64,000 bases of DNA from Ilyomonas sp965219515 (GTDB lineage Bacteria; Bacteroidota; Bacteroidia; Chitinophagales; Chitinophagaceae): NCBI GenBank assembly GCA_965219515.1, contig OZ244776.1, forward strand, positions 4,030,001-4,094,000, in the 5' to 3' direction. A model generated the notes under the pieces. The model worked only from the letters and a program-made list of their open reading frames with translations, had not been told where the DNA came from and made no database searches. Made by a program: the position numbers and the translations under genes. Below, one piece after another: positions 53,358 to 63,898 of the stretch; position 1 is the stretch's first letter; the number at the start of each line of letters is the position of its first letter.

Positions 53358-55171
53358 TTACTCTTTTACAAAGGTTTGCGTGGTGATGGTGTTGTTGTGC
53401 TGCAGCTTAAGCAGGTAATTGCCGGGCGCCAGGTTGGAAGTAGTGATGGAAGCAGTGCCGCCGCTTGCCGTAGCCGTGGTACGCACATTGCCATTGAGAT
53501 CTAAAATCGCAATTTTTGTTTTGCTGTCTGCGGGCAAGCCCTGCAGTTGCATGTTGCCGCGCACGGGGTTGGGATATACTCTGGCATTGCTTGTTTCATC
53601 TATAAACACGGTGTTGGAAAAGAGGCGTTCGCCGCCTTTGGCTGTGATGGCTACACGGTAGCCGGTGTTGCTGTTCGCTGTTTGCGTTGCCACATCTTCG
53701 TAATTGTAAAAAAGCTTGTTGTTATAAAACTTAGCTACGGGCTGGTAGGTAACGCCACCATCGGTGCTGCGCTGCACGGTGTAATAAAGGACATTGCCAT
53801 CGCGCTGCCAGGAAATGCCTTGGTGCTGCAGCCATCGTTTAATTTTCGTAGCAATAATTTGCGTTTTGTTTTCCCCATTTGTGAAGCGAAATAAAGCAAC
53901 ATTATAAGTATCACCATCATTCTGGAGAAATGAGCCGGAGACAACCATTTTTCCGTCTGCTTGCAATATGCCTTCTCCGCTCGTAAAGTCAGTACCGTAT
54001 TTATTTTTACTGAAACCGCCTGAAGCGATACCGTTCTCTCCGTATGAAGAATCAAGAACGCCATCATCAGTGTATCGAAGCGCGGTTACCTGATGGTCAG
54101 CATCATAGTAGTACCAGGCAGAGACTAACAGCTTTTTATCTGCCGGCGTATAAAAACCGATTTGCCAATGGCGCCGCCAATATCCCTACGCAGAACCGTA
54201 TAGCCTTTTAAGTCTCCGAAAGCTGTATCTATTTCGCCGGTTGAATTAAATTTTACCAGCGCTAAATCATAAGAATCCGCTGCACCACACAATACGATTT
54301 TACCGTCAGGCTGCACCAACATTGTATTCACTTTTGAACCACCTCTGTTGCTCAATTGAGCAGTAAAACGTCCAAAACCATCAACACCAAAACTTTTATC
54401 CAAATTTCCATCAGTGTTTTAGCGCGCCACCTGAAACATATTGGTTGTTACGCCATACGTGCCGCCGGTCAATATTTTGCCGTCGTCTGTTAACGCTACG
54501 GCTCCTAACGTCGTATTGGTAATGTAAGAAGTCAGCACCACGCCTTTTTTACCAAAGCTTGGATCAAGAGTTCCATCCGGTAAGTAAGGTAACAGATAAT
54601 CTGCTCCATACTCATCTTTATATAAGCCTTGTTTGCCTGCTACGATAATTTTTCCATCGGATTGCAATGTCATATCACCTACTAAATCAGACCATTCACT
54701 TAATCTGGTATAAACGAAACCGTTAATGCCAAAAGAACTATCCACTTTGCCATTCGCTTGCAAACGGACTATTCCCGGACAACCACTCGGAGTTTTGTCA
54801 ACAACAAAATAACCGCAAACTATAATTTTACCATCCGGCTGCACAGCAATCGCTTTTGCAGAACCAAGGATGAAATCCAGTCTTTGTGTGATCATAAATT
54901 TGCCTTTTTCACCGAAATCATTATCAATACTGCCATCAGCATTAAAACGGGCTACATAAAGATTGCCATATGAATTTTCTTCACTTGCAGTGAGTCCTCC
55001 CGTCAGTATTTTTCCATCAGGTTGGATTGCCATGGCTTGACAAAGCGCCCAAATACTGGAGTCCAATACTTTACCATTGATGCCAAAACTTTTATCCGGC
55101 TTGCCTGGCTGAGCATGTACTTGCATAACAGCCAGTAATACAAAAATCGTTGTTGCGGAAAGTAACTTCAT
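53358..55171 (-). pseudogene. Delta-60 repeat protein with T9SS sorting domain, broken
   Basis: The reading begins at 55171 with signal peptide MKLLSATTIFVLLAVMQVHA. Delta-60-type repeats follow (AIQPDGKILTGG, then ARFNADGSIDNDFGEKG and similar). An in-frame TAA at 54419-54421 interrupts after FQVAR; the same frame continues with NTDGNLDKSFG. A single-base frameshift in an A5 run at 54152-54156 then requires a change of frame before YTPADKKLL. The last 70 residues are a type IX secretion sorting domain (ARVYPNPVRG to TQTFVKE). With both lesions repaired the product would be about 604 residues, secreted to the surface. Confidence 0.8.
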
Positions 55172-55207
55172 AAAATCATGTTTTAATTGTTGCAGAATAA
55201 GCGAAAA

Positions 55208-55521
55208 TTAAGGACATGCCGGATCTTCCGAAATGTCGCAAACATCGGTAGATGGGATTCCATCAAACTGTGAGCAGATCCGTTGGTTGGTTATATGGCT
55301 GGTATCATTGCTGCTGACGAAAAGTGATTTTCCGCAATAACCAAATGGCGGAAAAGCCGATGTAACCGGCACATTCATAATGGTCTCAGGAATATTGCGT
55401 TTTTGTAGCAGTCATAGCCGACGAAGGTTTCGTTTCTGGAGAATAATGTAGAAAATGGCAAACAAGTGCCGGCAAGGGTAAAAGCCGTTTGCTGAATAAA
55501 TGTTTTTCTTGTCGTTGGCAT
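55208..55521 (-). pseudogene. Small Cys-rich secreted protein gene with a frameshift
   Basis: From an ATG at 55521 the frame encodes MPTTRKTFIQQTAFTLAGTC and more, a Tat- or Sec-like leader, then breaks at a T5 run (55400-55404 on the plus strand) and stops at 55376. Adding one base restores a second frame that runs NIPETIMNVPV through CSQFDGIPSTDVCD to a TAA at 55208. The restored protein would have 104 residues and six cysteines. No family is recognised. It lies just upstream of the broken delta-60 gene on the same strand. Confidence 0.5.
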
Positions 55522-55636
55522 GGTTAGAAAGTGTAGTGAGTGGGGTAAGACGGAATGAAACTATAAAATATTATTCACTACTAAAATTATTTTTTGAATA
55601 TCGAATCTCGTTCATAGCTATCGTAACCGGTAAAAT

Positions 55637-55676
55637 ATAACAGCCTTATACATTTCTGTACAAGGCTGTTATTATT
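55637..55676. terminator. Terminator after rho
   Basis: TAACAGCCTT pairs with AAGGCTGTTA, extended by TACA/TGTA after one mismatch. It lies 22 bp beyond the rho stop (rho is on the minus strand). Confidence 0.7.
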
Positions 55677-55697
55677 AAGATAACAATTTACTCATTT

Positions 55698-57446
55698 TTA
55701 TCCGTTCATACTCGCTAAAAACTCTTCATTGCTCTTGGTGCCGCGCATCCGCTTCAGCAGTTCATTCATGGCTTCTTCGGTGTTCATATCATTGATGTAC
55801 AAACGCAGGATATTCATGCGTTTTAATACGTCTCTGTCTAACAATAAATCATCGCGGCGCGTGGAAGAAGAAACCAAATCTATCGCCGGGAAAATGCGGC
55901 GGTTGGCAAGTCGTCTGTCGAGCTGCAATTCCATGTTACCGGTGCCTTTGAACTCTTCAAAAATTACTTCATCCATCTTGCTGCCGGTGTCTATCAATGC
56001 CGTGGCAAGAATGGTAAGCGAACCACCATTTTCTATCTTACGTGCCGCACCAAAAAACTGTTTTGGCTTCTGCATGGCGTTGGCTTCCACCCCACCGCTT
56101 AATACTTTACCGCTGGAAGGCGCAACCGTGTTGTGCGCTCTCGCCAAACGCGTAATGGAATCTAACAATATTACCACATCGTGTCCGCATTCCACCAGGC
56201 GCTTTGCTTTCTGTAAGGCAATGGCAGATACTTTTACGTGCTTGTCGGCAGGTTCATCAAAGGTAGAAGCAATTACTTCTCCCTTTACGCTGCGCTCCAT
56301 ATCGGTTACTTCTTCGGGGCGTTCATCTATCAGCACCACCATCAAGTAACATTCAGGATGGTTGGCGGCAATGGCATTGGCTACTTCTTTCAGCAACACC
56401 GTTTTACCCACTTTGGGCTGCGCTACAATTAATCCGCGCTGACCTTTGCCAATAGGCGAAAACAAATCTATAATGCGGGTACTGAAATTGGTTGGCGAAG
56501 TAAATAAATTCAGTTTTTCGTAAGGGAACAAGGGTGTAAGATAATCAAACGGTACACGGTCTCTCACTTCATCGGGGCTTTTGCCGTTGATGTTTTCTAC
56601 CTTTAGTAAGGCGAAATATTTTTCGCCTTCTTTCGGGGGACGAACAGAGCCTGCTACAGTATCTCCGGTTTTTAATCCGAATAATTTTATCTGGGATGGT
56701 GATACATAAACATCATCGGGCGAAGACAAATAATTATAATCGGAAGATCGCAGAAAACCATACCCGTCGGGCATCATTTCAAGCACGCCTTCGCCGGTAA
56801 TTACGCCATCGAATTCAATGTTGAACGAAGGCTCTTTTTTGTATGACTGTTTCAGTTTTTTTACCACCACCTCTTCAGGTTCTTCCTCCTCCTCTTCTTC
56901 AAAATCTTCATCATCGTTACCCGAATCTTCGGTTATAAAGGTATCGGTGCCATTGCCATTCAGTAAGGCAAGAAAAGCAGGTGAAATCTGCGGAATATCA
57001 TCATCGTTTACAACAGACGATTCGTGTTCGGTATCATTCTCGTTCTCTACATCATCATTGTCTGAATCGTCGTTGTTATCTGATTCATCATTGTCATCAA
57101 TGGTAACCGGTGCCGCCATGGGCTTGCGTTTGCGGCGTTTTACGGGATCTTCCGCCACTGATTCTGCTACAACGGCAGGCTGTTCCGCCTCGTTGTTTTT
57201 CCGGCTTTTCGGGCTTTTTTCAGAAACGGTTTGCGCATCGGCAGGAGCAGATTTTACGGTGCGTTTACGTTTAGGTTTTTCGGCAGGCGCGGCAGGTTTT
57301 TCGCTGGTTTCCAAAGCCTGGTTGTCGAGGATTTTGTAAACCAGATCCTGCTTGTTCAGTTTTTTAGCATTGGGTATGTTCAGATGCTCGGCTATGTCCT
57401 GCAACTCCGGCACCAACATGTCGTTTAACTGCAAAATGTCGTACAT
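55698..57446 (-). CDS. rho: Transcription termination factor Rho
   Basis: A 582-residue Rho helicase. Residues 1-45 are the N-terminal helical domain (MYDILQLNDMLVPELQDIAE). Residues about 50-200 are a long insert, basic first and then very acidic and Asp/Asn-rich, of the kind found in Bacteroidota. The RNA-binding cold-shock-like domain follows (GEGVLEMMPDGYGFLRSSDY). The ATPase core has GQRGLIVAQPKVGKTVLLKE (Walker A), MVVLIDERPEEVTDM (Walker B) and HDVVILLDSITRLARAHN. The Q-loop region SGGVEANAMQKPKQFFGAAR is intact. A terminator follows. Confidence 0.96.
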   Translation of the reverse strand: MYDILQLNDMLVPELQDIAEHLNIPNAKKLNKQDLVYKILDNQALETSEKPAAPAEKPKRKRTVKSAPADAQTVSEKSPKSRKNNEAEQPAVVAESVAEDPVKRRKRKPMAAPVTIDDNDESDNNDDSDNDDVENENDTEHESSVVNDDDIPQISPAFLALLNGNGTDTFITEDSGNDDEDFEEEEEEEPEEVVVKKLKQSYKKEPSFNIEFDGVITGEGVLEMMPDGYGFLRSSDYNYLSSPDDVYVSPSQIKLFGLKTGDTVAGSVRPPKEGEKYFALLKVENINGKSPDEVRDRVPFDYLTPLFPYEKLNLFTSPTNFSTRIIDLFSPIGKGQRGLIVAQPKVGKTVLLKEVANAIAANHPECYLMVVLIDERPEEVTDMERSVKGEVIASTFDEPADKHVKVSAIALQKAKRLVECGHDVVILLDSITRLARAHNTVAPSSGKVLSGGVEANAMQKPKQFFGAARKIENGGSLTILATALIDTGSKMDEVIFEEFKGTGNMELQLDRRLANRRIFPAIDLVSSSTRRDDLLLDRDVLKRMNILRLYINDMNTEEAMNELLKRMRGTKSNEEFLASMNG

Positions 57447-57895
57447 AAAATGGAATAAAAGAAAGTCAGATAAATAGGATTAATCTGGATTTAATAAAAA
57501 GAAATAATAAAAATTTGCTTGATTGTAAAGAAACTTTGGCGAGCTGAGAGAAAATTGATTGAAACCAATCAGCTATATTTCTGTCGTTTCTGTTGCAATG
57601 TTACTGAAATTTCTCAAAAATAAAATTATTCTTATCTTTTTTAGCAAATAAATGGGCAGCCGCAAGTAGCTGCCCGACATCTGCGAAAGCCTGTAGAATG
57701 CCATCCTTTCTTATCTTGTGCGTTTATTACAAGTTGCATTGTACAGAATGTGTAAGGAAACTAATCCAAAAGTAAAAATTCAAAAAGAGAATCAGTGATT
57801 ATGCAACGAAGATTTGTGTTTTTACTTCTTAATTTATACTTCATTACACCACAATATCATAAAACGTAAGAACACCTTTATAACAGAATTTATTT
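57447..57895. other. Intergenic region between rho and murF
   Basis: No gene is visible in these 449 bp. One clear hairpin is present: GGGCAGC (57654-57660) with GCTGCCC (57669-57675) around an 8-nt loop. The rest is AT-rich. It should contain the divergent promoters of rho and murF; a long rho leader is possible, as Rho often regulates itself. Confidence 0.5.
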
Positions 57896-59173
57896 GTGAT
57901 AACCATACAAAAGCTTTATCAGATTTATTTGCGCCATCCGAATGTGCAGACAGATACCCGGCACTTGCAAACGGGCGATTTGTTTTTTGCCTTGAAAGGC
58001 GACCGTTTCAACGGCAATTTATTTGCCTTGCAGGCTTTGAAAAACGGCGCCGCGTATGCCATTGTTGAAGATGGTATGGAAGCCGGAAATGAAAAGCTGA
58101 TTGTAGTAAATAATGTGTTAGAAACCTTGCAGCAGCTTGCCAGATATCATAGGGAGCAGTTTTCCATACCGTTCATCGCCATTACAGGCAGCAACGGCAA
58201 AACCACCACAAAAGAACTGATACATGCTGCACTTTCTTCTCATTATAAAACCTACACTACGCAAGGTAATCTCAACAACCACATTGGCATACCGCTAACC
58301 CTGTTAAAGATAAAGGCAGACGCTGAGATAGCCGTGATAGAAATGGGAGCCAATCATCTGAAAGAAATAGCCGGTTATTGCGTTTATACGCAACCTACGC
58401 ACGGCGTGATTACCAATTGCGGCAAAGCCCATCTTGAAGGGTTTGGCAGCATGGAAGGCGTGCGCAGGGGCAAAGGCGAATTGTATGATTATATAAGAGA
58501 AGTAAACGGAACCGTATTTGCGTTTGACGATTACGATTATCTGCATCAGATGAGTGATGGCATCAGCCGCATTTACTGGTATGGAACACAGCATGGAACT
58601 GTAACAGGCCAAGCAGACGAACACAAGTCGTTTGTTCGTGTGCGGTTTACCAACGGCTTTGCGTTGCCATTGCAAACGCAGTTGGTAGGCAATTATAATT
58701 TACCCAATATTTTATGCGCCGTTGCCGTAGCGAAATACTTTGGTGTGCCGGAGGAGAAAATAAAACACGCCATCGAAAACTATGCGCCTTCCAACAGCCG
58801 TTCGCAACTGATTGAGAAAGATGGCAACAAAATAATTCTGGATGCGTATAACGCCAATCCTTCGAGCATGAAAGCGGCAATCGAAAACTTTGCAACCATA
58901 AACGCAGAAAATAAAATACTGATGCTGGGAAGCATGGCGGAACTGGGCGATGACAGCTTTGCCGAACATCAGCAGATTGTTGATTTAATAAAAAAACTTG
59001 GCTTTGCAAATGTTGTATTGGTAGGAAAAAATTTTGGCGATGTTTATCATCCGTATTTTCAGTTTGCCGATGCCGGTAAAGCAAAACGATGGTTGCAAAC
59101 ACATCCTGTTGCAAACACTTATATTCTTATCAAAGGCTCGCGCAGCATGAAAATGGAAACGATTATCAGCTAA
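57896..59173 (+). CDS. murF: UDP-MurNAc-tripeptide-D-Ala-D-Ala ligase
   Basis: A 425-residue Mur ligase that adds D-Ala-D-Ala to the peptidoglycan precursor. The P-loop is GSNGKTT at residues 98-104. Other conserved parts are TQGNLNNHIGIPLTLL, AVIEMGANHLKEI (Mg and ATP site), ILDAYNANPSSMKAAIENF and LMLGSMAELGDDSFAEH. The start is GTG at 57896, with the family N-terminus MITIQKLYQIYLRHPNVQTD. The enzyme acts in the cytoplasm. No other mur genes flank it, so it lies outside the division and cell-wall cluster, as in many Bacteroidota. Confidence 0.95.
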   Translation: MITIQKLYQIYLRHPNVQTDTRHLQTGDLFFALKGDRFNGNLFALQALKNGAAYAIVEDGMEAGNEKLIVVNNVLETLQQLARYHREQFSIPFIAITGSNGKTTTKELIHAALSSHYKTYTTQGNLNNHIGIPLTLLKIKADAEIAVIEMGANHLKEIAGYCVYTQPTHGVITNCGKAHLEGFGSMEGVRRGKGELYDYIREVNGTVFAFDDYDYLHQMSDGISRIYWYGTQHGTVTGQADEHKSFVRVRFTNGFALPLQTQLVGNYNLPNILCAVAVAKYFGVPEEKIKHAIENYAPSNSRSQLIEKDGNKIILDAYNANPSSMKAAIENFATINAENKILMLGSMAELGDDSFAEHQQIVDLIKKLGFANVVLVGKNFGDVYHPYFQFADAGKAKRWLQTHPVANTYILIKGSRSMKMETIIS

Positions 59174-59226
59174 AGCATTAACGTTGCAATACCTGTGTTT
59201 ATAGTAATTTTACGTCGAAAATTTTG

Positions 59227-59694
59227 ATGGGTATGAGCGATAAAAAAGCGAAGCCGGGTTACGTGCTTAGCGTATTAGCCAATAAATGTCCGCGCTGTCG
59301 CGAAGGTTACATTTTTAAAAGCCATAACGCTTATGCGCTGCGGCACAGCGATTACATTAAGATGCACGAAAAATGCCCGGTATGCGGTCAGCCCACCGAA
59401 ATAGAAGTTGGCTTTTATTATGGCACCAGTTATGTAAGCTATGCCATTGGTGTGGCTTTCTCGATAGCTGTTTTTGTTTTATGGTGGTTGCTGCCCGGTA
59501 TTTCTATTTACGACAATAGTTTGTTCTGGTATCTGGGCGTTAATTCGGCGTTGCTTATTTTATTGCAGCCGATACTGATGCGCTTATCGCGCACATTATG
59601 GCTAAGCTGGTTTGTGAAATATGATTCCGAGTGGCAGGCGCATCAGGTGCAAAACCCGGAGCGTATTGTAAAAGAGCACATGGGAAACTGGTGA
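59227..59694 (+). CDS. DUF983 membrane protein with zinc-ribbon cysteines
   Basis: A 155-residue protein. Two CxxC pairs, CPRCREGYIF and CPVCGQPTEIEVGFYYG, form a probable zinc ribbon before two membrane helices (about 70-90 and 100-118). This is the DUF983 pattern. The function is unknown; in some bacteria the gene lies near cytochrome oxidase assembly genes, but not here. The ATG at 59227 is used; an ATG at 59233 is also possible. It is 53 bp after murF on the same strand. Confidence 0.88.
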   Translation: MGMSDKKAKPGYVLSVLANKCPRCREGYIFKSHNAYALRHSDYIKMHEKCPVCGQPTEIEVGFYYGTSYVSYAIGVAFSIAVFVLWWLLPGISIYDNSLFWYLGVNSALLILLQPILMRLSRTLWLSWFVKYDSEWQAHQVQNPERIVKEHMGNW

Positions 59695-59762
59695 ATATAA
59701 TTATGAGTTATGATTGTTACGTGAAAGAATTTCTTGTGTAATTTTTATTTTTTACTTTTTTA

Positions 59763-60989
59763 ATGAAAACATTTGTTGTTCCTGATATATATCGCAGCCG
59801 TTTAATCAGCGCTATCAAAAATAAGCGCAGGGAGGCAGACAGGTTGAAGAAAGACTTTACGCCTACATTGCTGCCGTTCGGCGCGGTTCATATTTATCTC
59901 GCCCGCCATTTCGGGTTTTGCTATGGTGTAGAAAATGCCATAGATATCGCTTTTAAAACCATTGAAGAGAACATAGGAAAACGTATTTTTTTATTAAGCG
60001 AAATGATACATAACCCGCAGGTAAATGAAGATTTAAAGAAAAACGGAATCCGGTTTTTGCAGGATACGTACGGCAGACAACTGACTTCATTTAACGATCT
60101 TACGGCTGATGATATTGTATTAATTCCCGCTTTTGGCACCACGATGGAAATTCAGAATTTGCTGACTGAAAAAGGCATTCGTACAGAACAATATGATACC
60201 ACCTGCCCGTTTGTAAGAAAGGTATGGAACCGCAGCGAGCAAATTGCTGAAAAAGGCTATAGCATTGTGGTTCATGGCAAGCCAAAGCATGAAGAAACAA
60301 GAGCCACTTTTTCTCATGCCTCTTCCAACACGCCTACGGTTGTGGTAAACGATATGAGCGAAACCATTGAGCTTGCCAAATACATAACCGGCGAAAAACA
60401 TTCGACTGATTTTTATGATGAATTTGCCGGCAGGTATTCGCCCGGCTTTACGATTGAAACAGATTTGCAGCGCATTGGCGTTGTGAACCAAACCACGCAA
60501 CTGGCAACCGATACGCAGGCGATTTCCGATTATCTGCGCAACGTAATTATTGCGCATTTTAACCTGGCGGCAGCGAATGTGCATGAACATTTTGCCGATA
60601 CACGCGATACGCTTTGCTATGCCACCAACGATAACCAAAGCGCCGTAAACGGTATGCTGGAAACGCCGGCTGATTTAGCCATTGTTGTCGGCGGATACAA
60701 CAGCAGCAACACATCGCATCTGGTTGAATTGTGCGAACAAAAATTGCCAACTTATTTCATTGACGATGCCATTAAATTAATTTCAAAACATGAAATCATC
60801 AACTGCAACTGGCGCACAAAAGAGGAGAAGCTGGTGCAAAACTATTTGCCCGATACAAAACCCATAAAAATATTAATCACAAGCGGCGCAAGCTGCCCCG
60901 ATGCCGTAGTTGAAAAAGTAATTGAGCGTCTGCTTTGCTTTTATCCGGTTGAAAAATCGGTGCAGGAAATGGCGGAAGCATTTGCATAG
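59763..60989 (+). CDS. ispH: 4-hydroxy-3-methylbut-2-enyl diphosphate reductase
   Basis: A 408-residue IspH/LytB of the long form. It makes IPP and DMAPP from HMBPP in the last step of the MEP pathway. The iron-sulfur cysteines are C53 (FGFCYGVENAIDI), C148 (DTTCPFVRKVWNR) and C378 (SGASCPDAVVEKVIERLL). Further conserved stretches are SEMIHNPQVNEDL and VVNQTTQLATDTQAISDYL. About 40 extra N-terminal residues and an insert around residues 200-235 account for the length compared with E. coli. The ATG at 59763 is supported. Confidence 0.95.
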   Translation: MKTFVVPDIYRSRLISAIKNKRREADRLKKDFTPTLLPFGAVHIYLARHFGFCYGVENAIDIAFKTIEENIGKRIFLLSEMIHNPQVNEDLKKNGIRFLQDTYGRQLTSFNDLTADDIVLIPAFGTTMEIQNLLTEKGIRTEQYDTTCPFVRKVWNRSEQIAEKGYSIVVHGKPKHEETRATFSHASSNTPTVVVNDMSETIELAKYITGEKHSTDFYDEFAGRYSPGFTIETDLQRIGVVNQTTQLATDTQAISDYLRNVIIAHFNLAAANVHEHFADTRDTLCYATNDNQSAVNGMLETPADLAIVVGGYNSSNTSHLVELCEQKLPTYFIDDAIKLISKHEIINCNWRTKEEKLVQNYLPDTKPIKILITSGASCPDAVVEKVIERLLCFYPVEKSVQEMAEAFA

Positions 60990-61691
60990 CAATCGTCTAA
61001 TCGTCTGGTTGATAAGCAATTCATTTCTGCCTGCCTTTACACATGCGGCAGGCCGATGGTTGAAGTATTTTAACATCATCCATCAATCAATATCATTTGG
61101 ATAACGAAATCAGTCTGAACTATTTTATCGAAACGCAATTCCGGCTTAGCTTTCCATATCACAATACCACGTATCTTAAATATCTAATTGGTATAAGAAG
61201 CTTTTTCTTCATCACATAAATGCTTTTACTGAAGTTGGTGTTGGGATAAGCAAAATATTGAAGCGGGATGGTATAATTAAAAATTATTTTCACATCGTTG
61301 TTTATCAGCCACCACAATCATCTACTGTAGTTTGCGATAAACAGAAGCTGGCCGCATGCGGAACGGGAACGGAAAGAAAAGTCAGGATTGTAAAAAGCAG
61401 GCAACAAAAAAAAGCCCTCCCCAAGAATAGGGACGGCCTCTAACGATTGCTTGCCATATGAAAGATTTCAACTTTGTCGCTTCTGCAAGCCTGAAGAAAC
61501 GGTGTATAATGAGTTTTACTTTTTAATAATTGTGTTCTCTTTACACATTAATACCGGAATAGAAGTTTGGTAACCCATGTCTTATAAATTATTTCAAAGC
61601 GATTGTCTGAGTATAACATATTATATATACCAAATAAAGTATGTATCAACTGAATGCCAATCTGTTTATAAAGAAATTTTGATAAAAAAAA
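60990..61691. other. 702-bp stretch without a recognised gene
   Basis: No coding frame with recognisable content is seen on either strand. There is a small hairpin, GCCTGCC (61029-61035) with GGCAGGC (61047-61053), shortly after ispH, and a terminator-like hairpin on the minus strand at 61406-61438. The rest is AT-rich. The length leaves room for a small RNA on the minus strand. Confidence 0.5.
61406..61438 (-). terminator. Terminator-like hairpin, minus strand
   Basis: On the minus strand GCC and CCC pair with GGG and GGC around an 8-nt loop (with a 2x2 internal mismatch), followed by eight Ts. It is 254 bp beyond the GH36 stop, so it ends either a long 3' untranslated region or a small RNA. 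Confidence 0.5.
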
Positions 61692-63898
61692 TTATTTTAC
61701 TGATGTTATTTCTAACACCACGCTTGTTCTTCGTCCGTTTACGTCCGGGTTGTAACCTGCTTTCATCAGGTAATCACCGCTGACTATTTTTTCTTTGGCT
61801 ATTGGGGAAGTAATGCCGGGGTAAAGATTGGTTTCTGTAATCATATAATTTTTTCCTTCATCCAGCCCTTTTAATACAATTGGCCGCTGCGTGGCTGCGC
61901 CTACCCGGTTATTGCTGAGATAGGCAAACATCACCGCCTTGCTTTTGTCTTTCGAAACATACATAACAGAAGCTACATTGTCTTCATGCGGGTTACGCAA
62001 CCGGTACATATCGCCATGCCACACCGCCTCTTTAAAGCGATTATAATTCGATACGGCTTCGGTGCAAAACTGTTTGTCTTTATCGCTTAGTTTATCAAAT
62101 TCAATGTCAAAACCCAGCTTTCCCATGCTTGCCACATCCACACTGAATTTAAGAGGTTGTTTTCCCCAGTCCGTTACATGACAATCAACTGCAATGGAAG
62201 GATAAAAAAATGAATAATCGTATTGCAGATAAATGCGCTCAACCGGTTCGGTATCATCGCTTGGCCAAAATTCGGTAAAGTATTTCAGCAGTTCATAATC
62301 GGTTCTTGCGCCGCCGCCGGAGCAGAGCATCATCGGCACATCAGGATACTTGCTGCGCAAACGCTTTAGTACCTTGTACAAGCCTTTTACATACTCCACA
62401 TACAAATGCGTTTGCGGTAGTTTTTTCTTTTCAAGATAAGCCGAATAAGCATTGTACATCACGGCATTACAATCCCATTTAATGAAGGCAAGTGACGGAT
62501 TTTTGATGAATAAAGAATCTACAATGCCATAAACAAAATCCTGTACGGCAGGGTTGCTGAGATCGAGCACCAGTTGATTGCGGTAATATATTTCCGGGCG
62601 TTGCGGCTGTCTGATTACCCAATCCAAATGCTTATGATACAAATCGCTTTGCGGGTTCACCATTTCGGGTTCTATCCAGATGCCAAATTTAATGCCCTGC
62701 TGCTCTGCACTTTTTACCAGATAATTCAACCCATGTGGCAGCTTTTTTACGTTCTCCTGCCAGTCGCCCAAACCGGCATGATCGTTATTGCGCGGGTAAT
62801 TATTGCCAAACCAGCCATCATCAAGCAGAAACAAATCAACGCCCAATTGTTTAGCGCCGGCAAACAAAGAGGTAATCTTGTTTTCATCAAAATCAAATTG
62901 GGTAGATTCCCAGTTGTTAAGCAGGGTAAACCGTTCGCCGCCGCCATTTATCAGGCTATGTTTGCGCACCCAGCGTTGCAGTTGGCGGCTTGCGGCGCCG
63001 GTGCCGCTGTCGGAAAATGTATAGGTAAACGGCGGTGTTTGAAAGATGGTATCTTTTTGCAACGTATAATTGGAATTGTACGGATTAATGCCTGCCAGCA
63101 GCCGCAGATTGCCATACGAATCTACTTCCCATTCTTCTTTAAAATTACCGCTCCACGAAAGCTGACCCAGCATTACGCTGCTTTCGTCTTCGCTTGCCGG
63201 TTTGCCATAGGAAAGAATGAAATTGGGCGATTGCAGCAACATAGCTCTTGTGCCTAACACACTTTCGATGCTGCGAACGCCGCGCATCAACTTTACCTCA
63301 GACGGCTGCATTTCTTTTGCCCAGCTTCCTCCGAATGTGGTAAGATAGCAATCGGATTCGGAAAAATATAAATTGGCGAAACGTATTTTTTCAATATCAC
63401 AGCTTCCTTTTCATTGTGTTGTATCTCCGTCCACTGTTGAATTACATCATCCTCAATCCACAATTTATAACAAAGCGTTACGGTAAAAGGATATACCGGA
63501 TCTTTCAGCACAATGCGCGTAAGCGAAGCGCCGTCTGATGTTTGCTTTGTTTGATGGCTGAGGTATGTCAATTCCAAAGAAGAATTGCCGTCGGCATGAA
63601 GCACTTCTATGGCAGGCACCGATAAGTTCCAGGAGCCGGCAGGAGTATAAGCCGCATTGTAAATGCCGGCATTGTCATCATCAAGATGATAACCTGATGC
63701 AATGGTTGCATACTCGGACGCGTTTTGCAATGGTTTGCCTGAATAAATCATTCTCAAACGGTTGCTGTTATCGGTTTGTAAGACAATGGCGTGATGCCTG
63801 GTCTGCAAAGGAATAACGGTTGGTTGCGATATGATTTGCGTGGCTGTCATTACTCCAAATAATAAAAAAAATGGTTTGAAAATGATGATCTGTTTCAT
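61692..63898 (-). pseudogene. GH36 alpha-galactosidase, frameshifted
   Basis: The reading starts at 63898 with signal peptide MKQIIIFKPFFLLFGVMTAT. The N-terminal beta domain runs to YVSP, where the frame breaks near 63376. The next frame resumes with NLYFSESDCYLTTFGGSWA, continuous with the segment starting MQPSEVKLMRG. The catalytic domain is intact: LLDDGWFGNNYPRNNDHAGL, the nucleophile Asp in AFIKWDCNAVMYN, and the acid/base Asp in FWPSDDTEPVERI. One extra base at the break would give one protein of about 735 residues. It would release galactose from alpha-galactosides in the periplasm or outside. Real mutation or sequence error cannot be told apart here. Confidence 0.85.

Noticed and set aside
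57654..57675. GGGCAGC / GCTGCCC hairpin between rho and murF as a known RNA gene
   Set aside because: A single 7-bp stem without further structure that I can match to tmRNA, 6S RNA or a riboswitch.
61258..61783. Short plus-strand frames in the gap after ispH
   Set aside because: Low complexity, no recognisable protein pattern, and one runs across the minus-strand terminator hairpin.
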